A DNA stretch of 64,000 nucleotides, taken from assembly GCF_040954835.1 (NCBI RefSeq), contig NC_090698.1, positions 23,247,501 to 23,311,500 on the forward strand, given 5' to 3'. Made by a program: the position numbers and the translations under genes. The notes beneath the pieces were generated by a model. It made no database searches, was not told the DNA's origin, and saw only the letters and a list, made by a program, of their open reading frames with translations. Positions 1 to 13,100 of the stretch are shown in pieces. This stretch comes from Lepisosteus oculatus. Lineage: Eukaryota; Chordata; Actinopteri; Semionotiformes; Lepisosteidae. Each line of letters opens with the position of its first letter. Position 1 is the stretch's first letter.

Positions 1-395
1 AAACAGAAATTTCTAATTAGTAAATAATTTCCTACATCTGGTGCTCATTTAAAAATCTAAGACAAAAACAATAGAAATGGGTTACAATGATGTGGTTTGG
101 GAATTTCAGACGAGGAGACCCCTAAACATTTTAGGACTAATTCAATTAATTATTCGTGTAATTAAATAATTACCCTCTCTGTCATCATGGAGAATTCCTT
201 GATGATATAGCACACAACCTGAGGTTTTATTCATGATGTGTCATCACCTTAAAGTAGAGTTTATGACACATTGCAGACACACAGCTCTCATTGCAACATA
301 CACAAATTGTCAAATACTTAATCCGTGTCTCTCTGGGAGTTGTAGGTTGTTGCTGTCTGCTTGTCTTTAAGGAAGCTTATTTAGAATGTTTTGCA
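1..395. other. Upstream sequence, no gene seen
   Basis: AT-rich DNA 5' of the BDP1 promoter. I see no exon on either strand. A divergent minus-strand gene could begin just left of the window, but nothing here shows it. Confidence 0.5.
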
Positions 396-467
396 AACTA
401 CAACACCCACAATTCCGTTCTCAACCCCTTGTAGCTGCAAGTGACGTCATACAAAGCAGCATGGCGG
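396..467 (+). promoter_or_regulatory. BDP1: Housekeeping-type core promoter of BDP1
   Basis: Three known proximal-promoter motifs lie within 72 bases. At 396-415 is aactacaacacccacaattc, close to the ZNF143/THAP11 (SBS) consensus. At 442-449 is tgacgtca, a perfect CRE for CREB/ATF. At 461-467 is atggcgg, the core of the YY1-type element that often sits just downstream of TATA-less start sites. No TATA box is obvious. The motifs are seen directly; assignment to BDP1 is inference, based on the plus-strand gene downstream and the splice-acceptor-like sequence just before the BDP1 start codon. Confidence 0.6.
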
Positions 468-568
468 TGAGCGTAGCGTGGTGCAGGGCGAGGAATTTGT
501 ATGGTTAGAGAAAAGCTCAGCATATTAATGGATGACATCTCGGCAGTGTGTCAGAAGTCCTGAAAGAA
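450..568 (+). other. BDP1: Candidate noncoding first exon of BDP1
   Basis: The coding exon at 3848 is preceded directly by ctctcccag, a good acceptor, which implies an upstream noncoding exon. A candidate donor lies at 569 (gaaagaa then gtgagt); an earlier alternative is at 467 (atggcg then gtgagc). A short open frame of 15 codons from 461 to a TAG could be an upstream ORF if this stretch is transcribed. Transcription start and donor choice are inferred. Confidence 0.35.
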
Positions 569-1251
569 GTGAGTTCTCTTTTTAATTGAAATAGGCCCAA
601 AATCAAAATCCAAAAGAGGTATAACATTTTACCCAGACGTGGGTAGTTTTTTATAGTAATTTTGAATAATCGCTACCGTGTTTTGTTAACTTTATAAAAT
701 TCAGATTATTGGTGCAAACAATATGTGTAATTGAAGCGTAATGACAGTTTATAAAATCAAATCAGTACTGCACATAAAGTCGTTTTTCTTCTGTATTCTA
801 TCTGTCAGTTCAAAATAAGTCGATGACGTAGGAAATGTGCCTGTGTTTATGTATTGGTGTACGTGGTAGCACGGTCGACCTAAAGCCCCATGAAATATAG
901 AATTTGTTTTATTAAGAAGCACAACTTTTTCACAGTATGGATCACGAAGTGCCTTTTTTCTCCGCGCTCCCCTAAAAACAACGTGAGTAAGCTTGTACAG
1001 GCAGAGTGCATGATAGTGTAGTACTGTATGTTAGGTAGGTTGTAAAGCACATTATGTTAATCTTTAATGCTACTAAAGCAGATATTTATTTTTTTATCTT
1101 AAGGCGTAAACTGTACATTGTATTTTCAGCCTGCAGTTGTGCGGACATATTTGGAAGTCTGGTAAAAGAGCTGTATACAACGTTTCTGTTTAATTATTTT
1201 TGAAGCATTTTCTCCGATGTTGTGGTATATGTTTATTCATTTTTTTGACTT

Positions 1252-1550
1252 GCTATCCATCCACCTATCCATTTTTTAACCTCTTTATCCAATACAGTGT
1301 TGCGGGGAAGCCAAATCCTATACTGGCATGCAGTGGGCACAAGGCAGCCTACTCTCTAGATGGGTTAGGGCAGACACAAACACACACACTCATACCAAGG
1401 CCAGGTTTTCCAAGAAGCCAATTAAATTACTATTATGTCTTTGGACTGTGAGAGGAATCCCACTTGAATACAGGGACAGCATGCAAACTCCACACGGACA
1501 GCACCCAGGAGTTGAACCCAGGGACCCGGCACTGCAGCTGTGCCTCTGAG
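1252..1550 (+). repeat. Fish interspersed repeat (ccatcca / tttatcc family)
   Basis: The copy begins with a ccatccacctatcc run, then ctctttatccaatacagtgttgcgggg, then a gacacaaacacacacactcatacca block and a ctttggactgtgagagg block. Copies with the same order of blocks occur at 6685 and 50518, so this is a dispersed family. The arrangement is common in fish genomes; I do not assign it to a named family. Confidence 0.7.
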
Positions 1551-2950
1551 CCAACATTGAATATCTTACCTATTCCAGGAGAAAAATAGCTTCTGAAAAG
1601 ACTTCCCAAAGCTGATAGGCGGGGAGTGTGGTGGATAAAATTGTATCCAAAAACATAAGAATAGTTACAAACAAGGTCTTTCAACCCCTTTTGTTCCTCT
1701 GGTGGTTAGTATTTATTGGACCAAGAATCTAATCCAGCTATTCAGCTTCTCAAAGAAACCCAGGAATCGTTATGACTGAATAATTTGTTCCGGACACGAA
1801 TATCCTCCTGCATATAGAAATTGCATGTAGTTTTCGTTAGAAATTCCTCATAACCTACATTTGTAAATGTGGGTCTTTATTTAATTGTTAATCCCACAAT
1901 TAATGAGGCTTTTTGGTTGATTTTGTCAATACCTGCAAGGTGTTTCAAGTTTCATTGTAATATCTGTTTAGCACCAAAGATGTTTTGTAATTTGACCAAA
2001 TGAATGGTTAAAAGGAAGAAGAGACTTTTCAGTCTATCTAGATTGTTTTACCAGTGGGTGTTTTACATTCTCTAGGTCATGAGTTTTGTTTACCCTTCTT
2101 TGAACGCTCGATAGAGCAGTGTTTTTTGTAACATGGCAAACACAGTATTCTGAGATCGCTCATTAGAGGTCTTGTTAGTGGATCTTTGTCATTTTCATCA
2201 GCCATTTTTGTCCCTAGCTATAGATACCTTAGTCTCCCAAAGTTCCTTCACAGAGCAGTACCTTCAGTTTTGTACTAACATTTTGTTACCATTTCATTTT
2301 CCTGTCTTCTGTGAAGCCTCAGAGTTTACTTCTCTTTTTGACCAACCAATGGTTCAGGATTGGTCATAAATCTACACATCTTTGGCCTGTAGGTGCATGG
2401 CCTTTTGCAATTTCAGTTTCTTCAATCATATGTTAAAGAGCATGAAGAATGAATATGTTGTTGTTAATTTTAATGACAGCTTAGATTAGCATAGTCCCTT
2501 ATGTCCTAAGATTCCAAAGGTTACATATATACAGTACCAAGGATTCAGCTACTGTATAGCAGCTAAAAGACACAAGTGCTGGAGATGTGCCTGTTCTCAT
2601 CTTAGTTATTGTGTATAATTTGTTTTGTGTAATAATTTAACAAATGCCTTTATACTGTATGTTGTAATTTACCATGTATAGTGACAATGCTACACTATAC
2701 AAATGTTCAGCCACTAATAACAATGATGGCTATGTCTTATGCCTATGCTGCAATACAAAAATGAACATGGCCATTGTTAGGTTAACCGTTATTGTCGTAG
2801 ATTAAATGTTGAGGGTGTACTGACACCATCTGCGTTGACATTTTTAATGGAATTTTTTTGTTCACGCTTCAGAGCTTTATCCAGTCTATGCTGCAGTATG
2901 TATGTGACCTGTATTGTACATGTGAAGGAAGCTTCAAGGCTGACAGATAT

Positions 2951-3225
2951 GCGGAGTGGTGGCACTGTGGCTAAGGATCTGCGCCTGTGGCTGGAAGGTT
3001 GCCGGTTCAAGTCCCACAGCCGGCAGATGAATCCTACTCTGTTAAGCAAGGCCCTTAACCCCAGCTGCTCCAGGGGCACCATATAAATGGCTGACCCTAC
3101 ACTCTGACCCCAAGCTTCTCTCTGCCTATGTGTCTCATGGAGAGCAAGCTGGGGTATGTGAAAAGACAAATTCGTAATGCAAGAAATTGTATATGGCTAA
3201 TAAAGTGATCTTATCTTATCCTAAT
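2951..3225 (+). repeat. tRNA-derived SINE, copy 1
   Basis: The head is tRNA-like, with an A-box region (gtggcactgtggctaagg) and a B box (ggttcaagtcc). The body is conserved (ccttaaccccagctgctccagggg), and the tail reads gcaagaaattgtatatggctaataaagtgatcttatc. The same unit recurs at 7186, 34605 (reverse) and 61394, so this is a family of about 280-300 bp. Confidence 0.85.
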
Positions 3226-3529
3226 GATTTGTGGGAAAAGTGGTTGAGTTTGTAGAAGAAACAAATGTCTCCAGTGTCCAGCCCCTGTCTTCCCATCCTA
3301 AGTAGCAGACACTGAGCAGTAAAATATGAATAAATAACATAGCCGTTTTTACCCCCGCACTATCAAACTGTTAAATTCCCAGCCTCTCTCACTCTCACTC
3401 TCACCTATGATCTGAACCTCACAGTGCCTTCTTCCTTTCTTTCTCACCAAAAACCCAAACACACATTGGAAATCTACCTCTATCATACATGTCAAAAGCT
3501 CACTCCCCATAATTTCTATCCCTTTATTT

Positions 3530-3765
3530 TATTCTGTTGATGCATATTTTTGCACATAACCTGTTACCTTTTTGTTGTTTTGCACATTGCCTGTTGTTGT
3601 TTTTTGCAAACTGCCTGTTGTCTCTGTCTTTCTTTTGCTACACAATTGTATTGTTGTTGTTTTTCTCTTTGTACTACTTATGTCCGAGAGCTAGCTAAAT
3701 AGCATTTCGTTATACCATATAATTACATATGAGTGTAATGACAATAAACTTGAACTTGAACTTTA
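3530..3765 (+). repeat. Retroposon-like 3' tail
   Basis: A T-rich stretch with repeated ttgcacat...cctgttgt motifs ends in agcatttcgttatacc and gtgtaatgacaataaacttgaacttgaact. This end sequence is typical of fish LINE/SINE 3' tails. It stops about 80 bases before the first coding exon of BDP1. The family is not identified. Confidence 0.5.
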
Positions 3766-3847
3766 GTTGCAGGTGAATTGCACTGTGGGCATTTTGAGTT
3801 TGATGTTTGTGACAGAATAGTACAAGGATGGTGTCTTCTCTCCCAGA

Positions 3848-4110
3848 ATGATGCGAAGATCGAGGATAAGTGTGAGGCCCAATGTCCGGCCTGGGGGTAG
3901 AGGCCTCACCACTTCATCTCAGGACCCTAAGCCCTCAGAGGAAACTGCGGCTGAGCCTCAGAAGGCTCCAGAGGAAAGCCAGGAAGCAGGGAAGGAGACC
4001 CAAGAGCAAGTCAGCAAGGCTCATCCTGGAGATCCAGGAGACCTGTCACATGATGAAGCTGGACAGAAACCCACTCAGGAAGGACAGCAAATCAGCACCC
4101 CCCATAACCT
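3848..4110 (+). CDS. BDP1: BDP1 coding exon 1
   Basis: Contains the start codon; encodes RRSRISVRPNVRPGGRG and an acidic, Gln/Glu-rich tail. The donor is ct then gtgagt, leaving two bases of a Leu codon. It is preceded by an acceptor-like ctctcccag, so it is probably the second exon of the transcript. Confidence 0.9.
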
Positions 4111-7100
4111 GTGAGTAGTTCACAGCATAACTATATTATCCTTTGCTCTTATATTTTATTATCCCGAAGGGCGCTTGCATGTCCCATAACAGTGCTGAAT
4201 GATATTGAATATGATTTTAAATGTTCAGATTGACTTACCCACTGGTCCTGAAGTTGTGGGAGATCTCAGCTTTAACAGTTTAAAGGCAGCCCTTGAAAGT
4301 AAAATTACTATTAATGAGCTGGAGTGAAAGGAAAGGGTTTTAGCATAGCTGGATTGGAAATTACTTTGTCAGTTACTGTAGGTTATTAAAATTGATTTTT
4401 TGTATATAAAAGTTAACCTACTTAGAATATTAGGAAAACCACCAAAGGTGAGCACCAACAATTTGCAGAAACAGTCTTAAATGATAATATTCTTCATGCC
4501 TCATTGGGAAAGTAGACTGCAGTGCTATACTGTCCTCATTTATTTGTTTCTCATTAAAATGCTGGATAGGTGTATTATTGTTTGCTTTACATAATCATTT
4601 TGTTATGTTTAAAATAGGAATGCAAAGAGTGAAGAGGGTGCAGCCTCTGCTAGCACCAGTTCTCCAGCCGCCACTGTACAAAGAAGAAAACGCTTCTCCG
4701 CGATGCCAAACCTCGCCAAGCCCAGAGCAGTTCCTGCCTCGGCCCAACCACGTGCCAGAGCAACGCCCAAGTCACCCCCTGCAAAGCACGTCGCGTCACC
4801 TGCTGTCGAGGATAAGGCCCCGACTTCGCCAGAGCGCACGCAGGCAGAGAACGCTCCCCGCAGAACCCTCACGTCGCCAGCCCGACGAAGATCTTCCGGT
4901 GGAAAACAGCCAAAGGCCGCAGAAGAAAAATCTGAGGCTTCTGCCTGTTCAAGTCAACCTCTGTCAGCTGGACAAGATAACACAGCTAGTGAAAGTTCAC
5001 AAAAGCGTACCTTATCCCCAAAAGTCTCACAGGAAAGCACATCTGCAGGGAGCACACAGCAACTGACTGAATCCTCACTTCCTGGTCAGAAAGAATCACA
5101 ATGCAGCGATTCATCACCAAAAGAACCTTCCCCTAAATCTTCTGTGCCTCTAAATAAGCCAAGCATTTCTTCAGACCGTGAGAGGATCCTAAAAGCCCGG
5201 AAACTGAGAGAGCTTCTTCAACAGGAAATTCAAAAAGAGAAAGTGAGTTGTTTGAGCAGGGTGATTGGAATTATGACTCATTTCACGTAAAGCCTTGTGT
5301 TTGGGAACTACATGATGGAAACCTTTGAATATAAGTACTTTTAATTGATGCTATCCCCATATTTGCTTTTTGCATATATATTAAGAATTGCCTTTATTTA
5401 TTTTTGTTATTGCCACTCGATTCTTAGCACAGCCAATTAAGTGTTTTTGGCTCGCAGCTACAAACCCTGTGATTGCTACTTTTGAGCTATTCACAGGCTT
5501 AGTGCCTCATACCAGAGATTCAGTGCCAATTGGTAGTGATGCATGTGTCTCTCATAACTGAAGGCATTCTAGCACTCTAATCCCAACCTGCTCTCAATGG
5601 CACAAATAGTGGACCTAATAGTGTGCTTCCTCGAGGAGAGTCCTGATCACAGTGTGCTCATGATATTATGCACATTCAAACTTGTAATCATTGACCTTAA
5701 CCACTTCTCAAGCAGGTGTCCTTACTGGTTGGCTTCACTTAAGCCACCTACAGTAGGTTTAATCAATTTGGTTGTTTATCCAAAATAGTGATTTCTTAAT
5801 GGCCATTTGAACAACTGATAAAAAGTTATGCCAATTGATAAAACACCTGCATTTTGGAGGCAAAACACTCGTGCTCTTCTTTGGAGGAACCAAGTCCATC
5901 ATAGGACATGGCCTTAACATAATTTTCCCTTCAGCAGTTCAGCAAATATTTAGGAAGCAAAGGAAAAACTCTTTATTGCAATCCATATGGTTATATGTGC
6001 TGTTCAGTATTGATCTTGTTGTCTTGATTGAGCTTGAATATTATAATAAGGATTGTATTATTAGATTAGCTGGATCTGACTAGGTTTCTCAGAAATTAAA
6101 CGGAGATACTTGTAAATAATGACAGGAAAGTAGCAGATATATTGAATATTTCACTTAGGAACATACATTTATAAAATACTCATGGTATTTTATCAGTGAT
6201 ACTTAAGGAAACAATATGTTATTCAGAGATCATTAAAAAAAACTTCCAGCAGTCTCTCAAAATAGGGTTAATACCAACTGACTAGAAAATTGCTAATGTA
6301 GTTCACATCTATAAAAAGGGTAAAAACATCAATCCAAACAATTGCAAACCATTATGTCTTCTTTTACATGGAGAAATATGGAAATCACTAAAACCAAAGT
6401 AGAGGAGCACCTGTATGGCAATAAGATTCTAAAGGATATTAAGATGGGCCGAATGGCCCTTCTCATTTTCGACAATTATTATGTTTCAGTACATCTACTG
6501 CAGTATTTATCATTCACAGCACAGGGGGCACAACCACTAAAAAATATAAGTGTCCAAGTATAGTTAGTAAGAATAGAAATAGGTTTTCAGTTGGAGGTAT
6601 TAATTTACTGCTACTTCACATCGTAATCACGTCATTGTATCCTGGTAATTCACATCTGCTCTAAATGGGAAATTAACTTTTATTTATTCATCTATTTTCT
6701 AAACTGCTTTATCCAGTCCAGGGTGGCGGGGGACACCAGAGCATAACCTGTCAAGCAACAAGCGCAAGGCGGGATACACCCAAGACAGGGATGGGAGTAG
6801 TGTCAGTTCCGGGGGTGCTATCTGTGTGTGTTTGTCCATAGACACAAACACATACTGTACACACTCATACCAGGAACAGTTTCAAGCAAGCCAGTTAACC
6901 TAGAATTATGTCTCTGGACTGTGGGAGGAAACCCGTGTGCAAATAGGGAGAAGATCCAAACTCCACTCAGATAGTGCCCACAGAAAGGAACCCAAGGTCT
7001 CAGAGCTGCAAGGCAGCAAAGCTAACCACTGTACCACAGTACCGCCCTGTATACTTGACAAAAAAGGTTTCTTTTGGTTACTTCCTTAGAATTGACCTCT

Positions 7101-10100
7101 CAATGTGTCTTTTAATACATTCAGTGCCAGGTATTTTAAATACAAAGAGGGATCGTAGCTTAGCTCCCAGGATAACATGAGCTAGGGCGGAGAGGTGGCT
7201 CTGTGGCTAAGGATCTGTGCCTGTGGCTGGAAGGTTGCTGGTTCGTATCCCGTAGCCGGTAGAGAAATCCTACTCCATTGGGCCCCCGAGCAAGGTCCTT
7301 AACCCCAACTGCTCCAGGGGTGCCATATAAATGGCTGACCCTGCGCTCTGACCCCAAGCTTCTCTCCCTGTCTGTGTGTGTGTGTCTCATGGAAAGCAAG
7401 TTGGGGTATAGGCAAAAAGACAAATTCCTAATACAAGAAATTGTATACGGCCAGTAAAGTGATCTTACCTTATCAACTGCATACTATTGGTTTCACAATA
7501 CCCCTGTGCAATCTGAACACCATCATTTCAGCATCACCCTCTGTCTTTAATTACTCTAAACTATGCCTGAATAGAGATTTCTAGTTGAGGCTTTAGATTA
7601 TTTGGGTCTTTTTAGAGAACAGAATCATGTTAAAATTAACTTGGAAAAGGCAGTTTCATTTATTATCCAGGACTTTAATCCTTGACTCTTGTTCTTGGTT
7701 ACAGAAACTGAAGAAAGGGAAGGTTCTCACATTTGAAACCCCTGTCCCTCAGGACCGGAGCAAGATGATAATGAGGGACTTCATATACTATTTACCGGAG
7801 AGCAATCCAATGAAGTAAGTTTCCTTTTCTGTTTGCTGAAATTTTTTGTGCCCTCAAATGCCGACCTCTCTTCAAAGTTGCCATCATGTTCTGGTCAATA
7901 TAATAATAATTTCTTACACTTATGTAGCACTTTTCTGGACACTCCACTCAAAGCGCTTTACAGGTAATGGGGACTCCCCTCCACCACCACCAATGTGCAG
8001 CCCCACCTGGATGATGTGACGGCAGCCATAGTGCGCCAGAACGCTCACCACACATCAGCTATCAGTGGGGAGGAGAGCAGAGTAATGAAGCCAGTTCATA
8101 GATGGGAATTATTAGGAGGCCATGATTGGTAAGGGCCAATGGGAAATTTGGCCAGGACGCCAGGGTTACACCCCTACTCTTTTCGAGAGCCACCCTGGAC
8201 TTTTTAATGACCACAGAGAGTCAGGACCTCGGTTTTACGTCTCATCGAAGGACGGCGCCTGTTTACAGTATAGTGTCCCCATCACTATACTGGGGCATTA
8301 GGACTCTTCCAGCCACAACCTTAGTTTTTCCCAGGAGGTCTTCCATCCAGGTACTGACCAGGCTCACACCTGCTGAGCTTCAGTGGGTTTCCAGTTGTGA
8401 GTTGCAGAGTGATATGGCTGCTGGCTGATAGGGTTCTGCCTTGCAGATCTTCTTTAAATAAAAATGGGCCAGTTTGACTAAAATAAGTATTTGCAACATT
8501 TTTTGGTTTTCATCATCAGGACTAAGCTTTATGCCTAAATGTCAAATGTATTAATATGGATATTCACCCAAATTTTTGTTTAATAAGACTGTCCTTTCTT
8601 GCATTGCTTAATTTCTCTTGGTTTATCTTTTTTTTTAGTATAGTTAATTTGTTACTTGTCACATATAAATTACTTGGTGCTTCTGGCATATGGTAACATT
8701 TTCTGTATCTGGATGTATCTGTGTGTCCTGTGTTTAAATGAGCTCATGTTCAACTTAATAACAGGTCTTCATTAGAGCAAGAACAGAGGCAGACTGAGAC
8801 TGTGACGACCCTTCCGCCCAACAGAGAGTAAGAAAAGAGTTCTGATGCATTTGCCTCCCATTTGCATTCCTCTATACACTTTTAATTAGAGTAATATCTA
8901 ATATTTATATTTAACCCTCTCTATCTGTATGGTTTTGAGACCATTACATATGTTGTGGGTTATCTTTGCAGATTTGTTTTCATGAAGTGGTTGTGTAATG
9001 GGAGCACTGTGCCAAGACATAGATGGCAGTATCAATAAGACTCCTCTGAAAACTAAATAATTATAATTTCATTTCTAATTTGTGCTATAACCACAGGTAA
9101 TCATAATGAAATAAAAATGTTTATTTCAGCACATATTTATTTAATTCCACTGTAAGACTGTAGAAAATAAGGCACAATGATGAGTGGTTAAGATTACCAA
9201 GCTTGGCCACAGTCTGTCTAATGAGGCTGAGATTGTTGGATTCTCACACTATACACTAAATCCTGCACTGCATGATGTTAATGACACCTTTACCAAAATG
9301 ATACCATACAGTACCTCTTCAAAGAACTTGTCTGCACTGCAGGAACATTGTTATACTTATGGTCAGATGTGAAAGCAAACTGGGATTTGACTTTGCTGTT
9401 TCTGTATGTTTGTATCTTATTGTGTAAAAAAAAGGGCACCCATCTCTCAGTTCAGAATATTGTTGCACTATCTATTAATCTAGCTATTTATTAATTTACC
9501 TTAAATTATATATTCATTTTATACATATTTATAGGATAAATTAATCGGGTATAAAATGATCAGGTAGTGCCACAGTGAGAATTAATATATTGTTTGAACA
9601 GAATCCAAGACATTGCTGGATTTTTGGCAGTGCGGGCAGTTGCTGTAGTCGTTCATAATCCTTCTTTTGAACCACAGGCTAATTGCTTTCATATTTCTAT
9701 TTAATGCATTTTTATTTTATGTTCAGTTCTTTAATTGGCTTTACAACTGTTACAAAATCCAAAACCAAATGTTACCTAAATTGACCAAAAGACAGATCTT
9801 TAAGATATGTATAGCAAAGAGGCTTAAATGGGTGACTTGTGTTCAGACCTTCACTGAGGCCCCAGGAGGAAGAAGAGGGGGAGGAGGATGAGGATGAGGA
9901 TCAGCCTGTCCAGGATGACCAGCTTCTGGTTCCCAGGGTGAAAGTGGCAGAAGACGGCTCACTTATTATTGATGAAGAAAGGTAATGGAAATGTGATTAA
10001 ACCAGACTGCCATTGAAATTATTTTCTACCAGTCATTGAGTTAATTCTAAACTAGAATTAGAGAGAGAGATGAAGCAATTAAAGCTTTAATGATTGCAAA

Positions 10101-13100
10101 TTAAACTTTATTTTCATTTTTCATTAGAAAATCCAGTATAAATTTAAAAGAAAAAGAAAAACAAGCAGAGTACATGATCCAATGTTTGGCAAACTCTTCT
10201 CCTCAAAGGCTACTGGATAATAGATGATCTTCTATATTTGTGACCAGATTTTTCAGATAATTAAAAGGAAGTTATATATATATTTAAGAACAATTATAAA
10301 TGAAGCATGTAGCATTTGAAAACACAGAATAAATTTAAAGTTTAAAGTATAGTGTTGCACAAATGGTGCAAGATATAAACAGCAAATATTTTATGTAATG
10401 CAAAGCACAGTACATTTGCAAAATACTATTGATAAATGAAGTAATATTTGTAAGTATGGTATACTTTCAGATCACCTGAAAAAGTTGGAAGCTAGATTAT
10501 CAATCTTCTCTAGATGCTTTAATATAGTGAGAAAAATTGAGAAATATAAGAAATTTTAGAAACCATGTGGTCATGTCATTAATATGATACTTTAATCAGA
10601 ATGGGTCAATAACAGTTAAGGTTTTTAACTTCTTTGTTTAGTGATGCACAGACTTTTTTGTGCTCTGAGTGCGATTACAGTATTAAGCTAGGAGCTCAAA
10701 AAAGTGTAGAATACAAAATATAACAGTAGTTTTTCACTTAAATGTAATTTTTGGACTTAAAATGCAATTTGTTATTAATTATGATTATGTAAAGATTTGG
10801 GGCATTCCGTGTTTGAGCTCAAGCTACAGAAGAGTTTTGCTAGTTATTGAAATGATCCATTTTGTTTAGTCACCATTTAAACAAGTCTTCCCGTATTTTT
10901 CAGTTTGACTGTGGAGGTTTTAAGAGTCAAAGGTCCCAATGTAGTAGAACAGAATGATCCAATTTTTGAGCGTGGGTCTACCACAACCTACTCCAGCTTT
11001 AGGAAAGCCAGCTACACGAAGCCCTGGTCCAACAGAGGTGAGAGAATAAGTCACATTCCATTTCCACATCTTCATTAGTATTAGGTTTTAATTAAGTAAT
11101 TATTGGTCAAAACAAAGTGTCTCTTGCTTTAGAAAATTGTCAAGTTAAACGTAATCTAAAATGATATAAACGGTTCTTTTTTCAACATTGAATACATTAT
11201 AACTGTATATCTATGATATCGTAAAAAGTCATTGTAATGTTTTTAAGAGACAGACTTTATTAAAAATAAAGTACAGTGTCATGATGACTTAATCTTAATG
11301 ATTTATATTCACAAGTACAGTATTTGTCCTCTGTTTCTGTTGTTGTTTAGTTTTTGTGTTTGACTGATTTTGAATGTGTACTTCCTGTAATTTTAGAGAC
11401 AGACATGTTCTTTTTGGCTATCAGCATGGTGGGGACAGATTTCTCAATGATTGGTCAGCTCTTTCCACATAGAGCCAGGACAGAGATCAAAGTAAGAGTT
11501 TTTATCTCTTTTATCAGTTACTTCTCTTATGTAAATCAATGATAGATCAATGAATGTCTGCTGTGTGCTCCTTCCTTTTATACTCCAGGCAAACTCAGGC
11601 CTCTGTATAGTCCCAGAGACAGTCAAGATACTTCCATCAAATGTTATTGTAGATTTCTTTTATCACTTTTTAAAGGCATTCTTAGAACAAAGACAAATAT
11701 ATTTTTACTCTCTGTAGTACTATTATGATTACAGTATAATATTTTTAATAATTATCCATTACAACATTATCCAATCTGTAAAACATGATTTTATAATATA
11801 ATATATAATGTATATAATATATAATGTATATAATATACATTATTATATATAATATATATAATATAATTATCGTAATAGTATTTCATTGTACTTAATTATT
11901 CATTATACTTAAAGATTTCCAAAATTGTAGTACTGATAGTGCCATTAACAGTTTGAATTGATCATTGAATATTAGTCTGGTAATAACCTTGCATAGAAAG
12001 GGAGGTTTATGTAGTATGTGTCACAGTTTGCATGATGTACAATAGACTTGATCAACAGTTGTATGATTATAGATTTTTTATACAATTAAACCATGTGAAA
12101 TACTGTATGTATTACTCTTTTAGAAACTAGAAAACAATGACACTTTACATTGCTTGAATCCTTGAACAATCATGCATACAGTTAAACGGTAAAGTTTTGT
12201 GATAATATATTGTGTTGCACCTGTAGTTTCATGCTGTAATATAAGACATATTTTAAAACATTTGAACAATTTAATATTAAGTATAATGAAGAGAAAATGT
12301 GTAAAATAGAGTTATTGGCACAGATTATCATAACATGGTTTCTTATTTATGTCATTTTTGTGTCCATTGTTCTGTGATCAAAATGTATACCTTATACAGT
12401 ATATTGATTCTTTTAAAGGGGAAATTCAGAAATAATACTGAGAAAAGGTTTTCAAGGGAAAATGGTGACTAAATTACCGGGGCAAACCTAAAGCCCTGTG
12501 GCACTATAGGAACACTCTAGTTTTCTTCATGGATTAATAACCAAAATAAGTTAATAAAATAAAAGAGAACAACAGATAATAGGACAATACAGATGCATAA
12601 AATAAATATACATTACATATGTACATTAGATATGGTTAGATACTAAAATAATCCCAGCCATGGATATACGGTACTGTGTTACATTAACATCTATAATTAA
12701 ATTACAAATCTGGTTTTAGGCAAGCTCGAAATATACAGAGTTTACAAATGCTTTATAATTTGAATCAGCTGACTTCTTAGGTTTGTTATGGATATGTCAC
12801 TGATTGTGCCTGTATTGTATTGAGACGCTTTTATATTAAGTATAGTAACTGTGAAGGACAGGATAAGCTCTACAGTCAAGATGATGCTAAGCCTTCAAGC
12901 CTTGGGAATATCATGTATTGCCTATGACTGGAATTCCCCAGCAGTAAGTTTTCTCTGGTCAGGTTGGGAATATGTGGGCTCCATTTGGGGGGCATTTTCT
13001 GTACAGCTGCAACCCCTCAGACCTGTTGTTCACCTGTGAGCTTGTGGTGATGCAGATGAGTGCTGCACCACTCCTCAAAATGATGCTGTCTTAGCTGCAG

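Larger units (their letters stand above)
569..3847 (+). other. Probable 5' intron of BDP1, rich in interspersed repeats
   Basis: I found no convincing protein exon in this stretch. It contains the repeats listed separately at 1252, 2951 and 3530. It ends in the pyrimidine-rich acceptor immediately before the BDP1 start codon. Confidence 0.4.
5243..7704 (+). other. BDP1 intron 2, with LINE, fish repeat and SINE copies
   Basis: The 5' part (5243-6060) shows no recognisable feature. The rest carries a decayed LINE fragment, a ccatcca-type repeat and a tRNA-SINE copy, each listed separately. Confidence 0.6.

Noticed and set aside
461..508. Short ORF starting ATGGCG as the first coding exon of another gene
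   Set aside because: Only 15 codons, and the ATGGCGG is better explained as a YY1-type promoter element; kept only as a possible upstream ORF.
8126..8428. 100-residue open frame starting MVRANGKFGQ, and a related one at 40885-41241
   Set aside because: Both are translations of SINE3 copies, which are noncoding retroposons; their likeness to each other is due to the repeat family.
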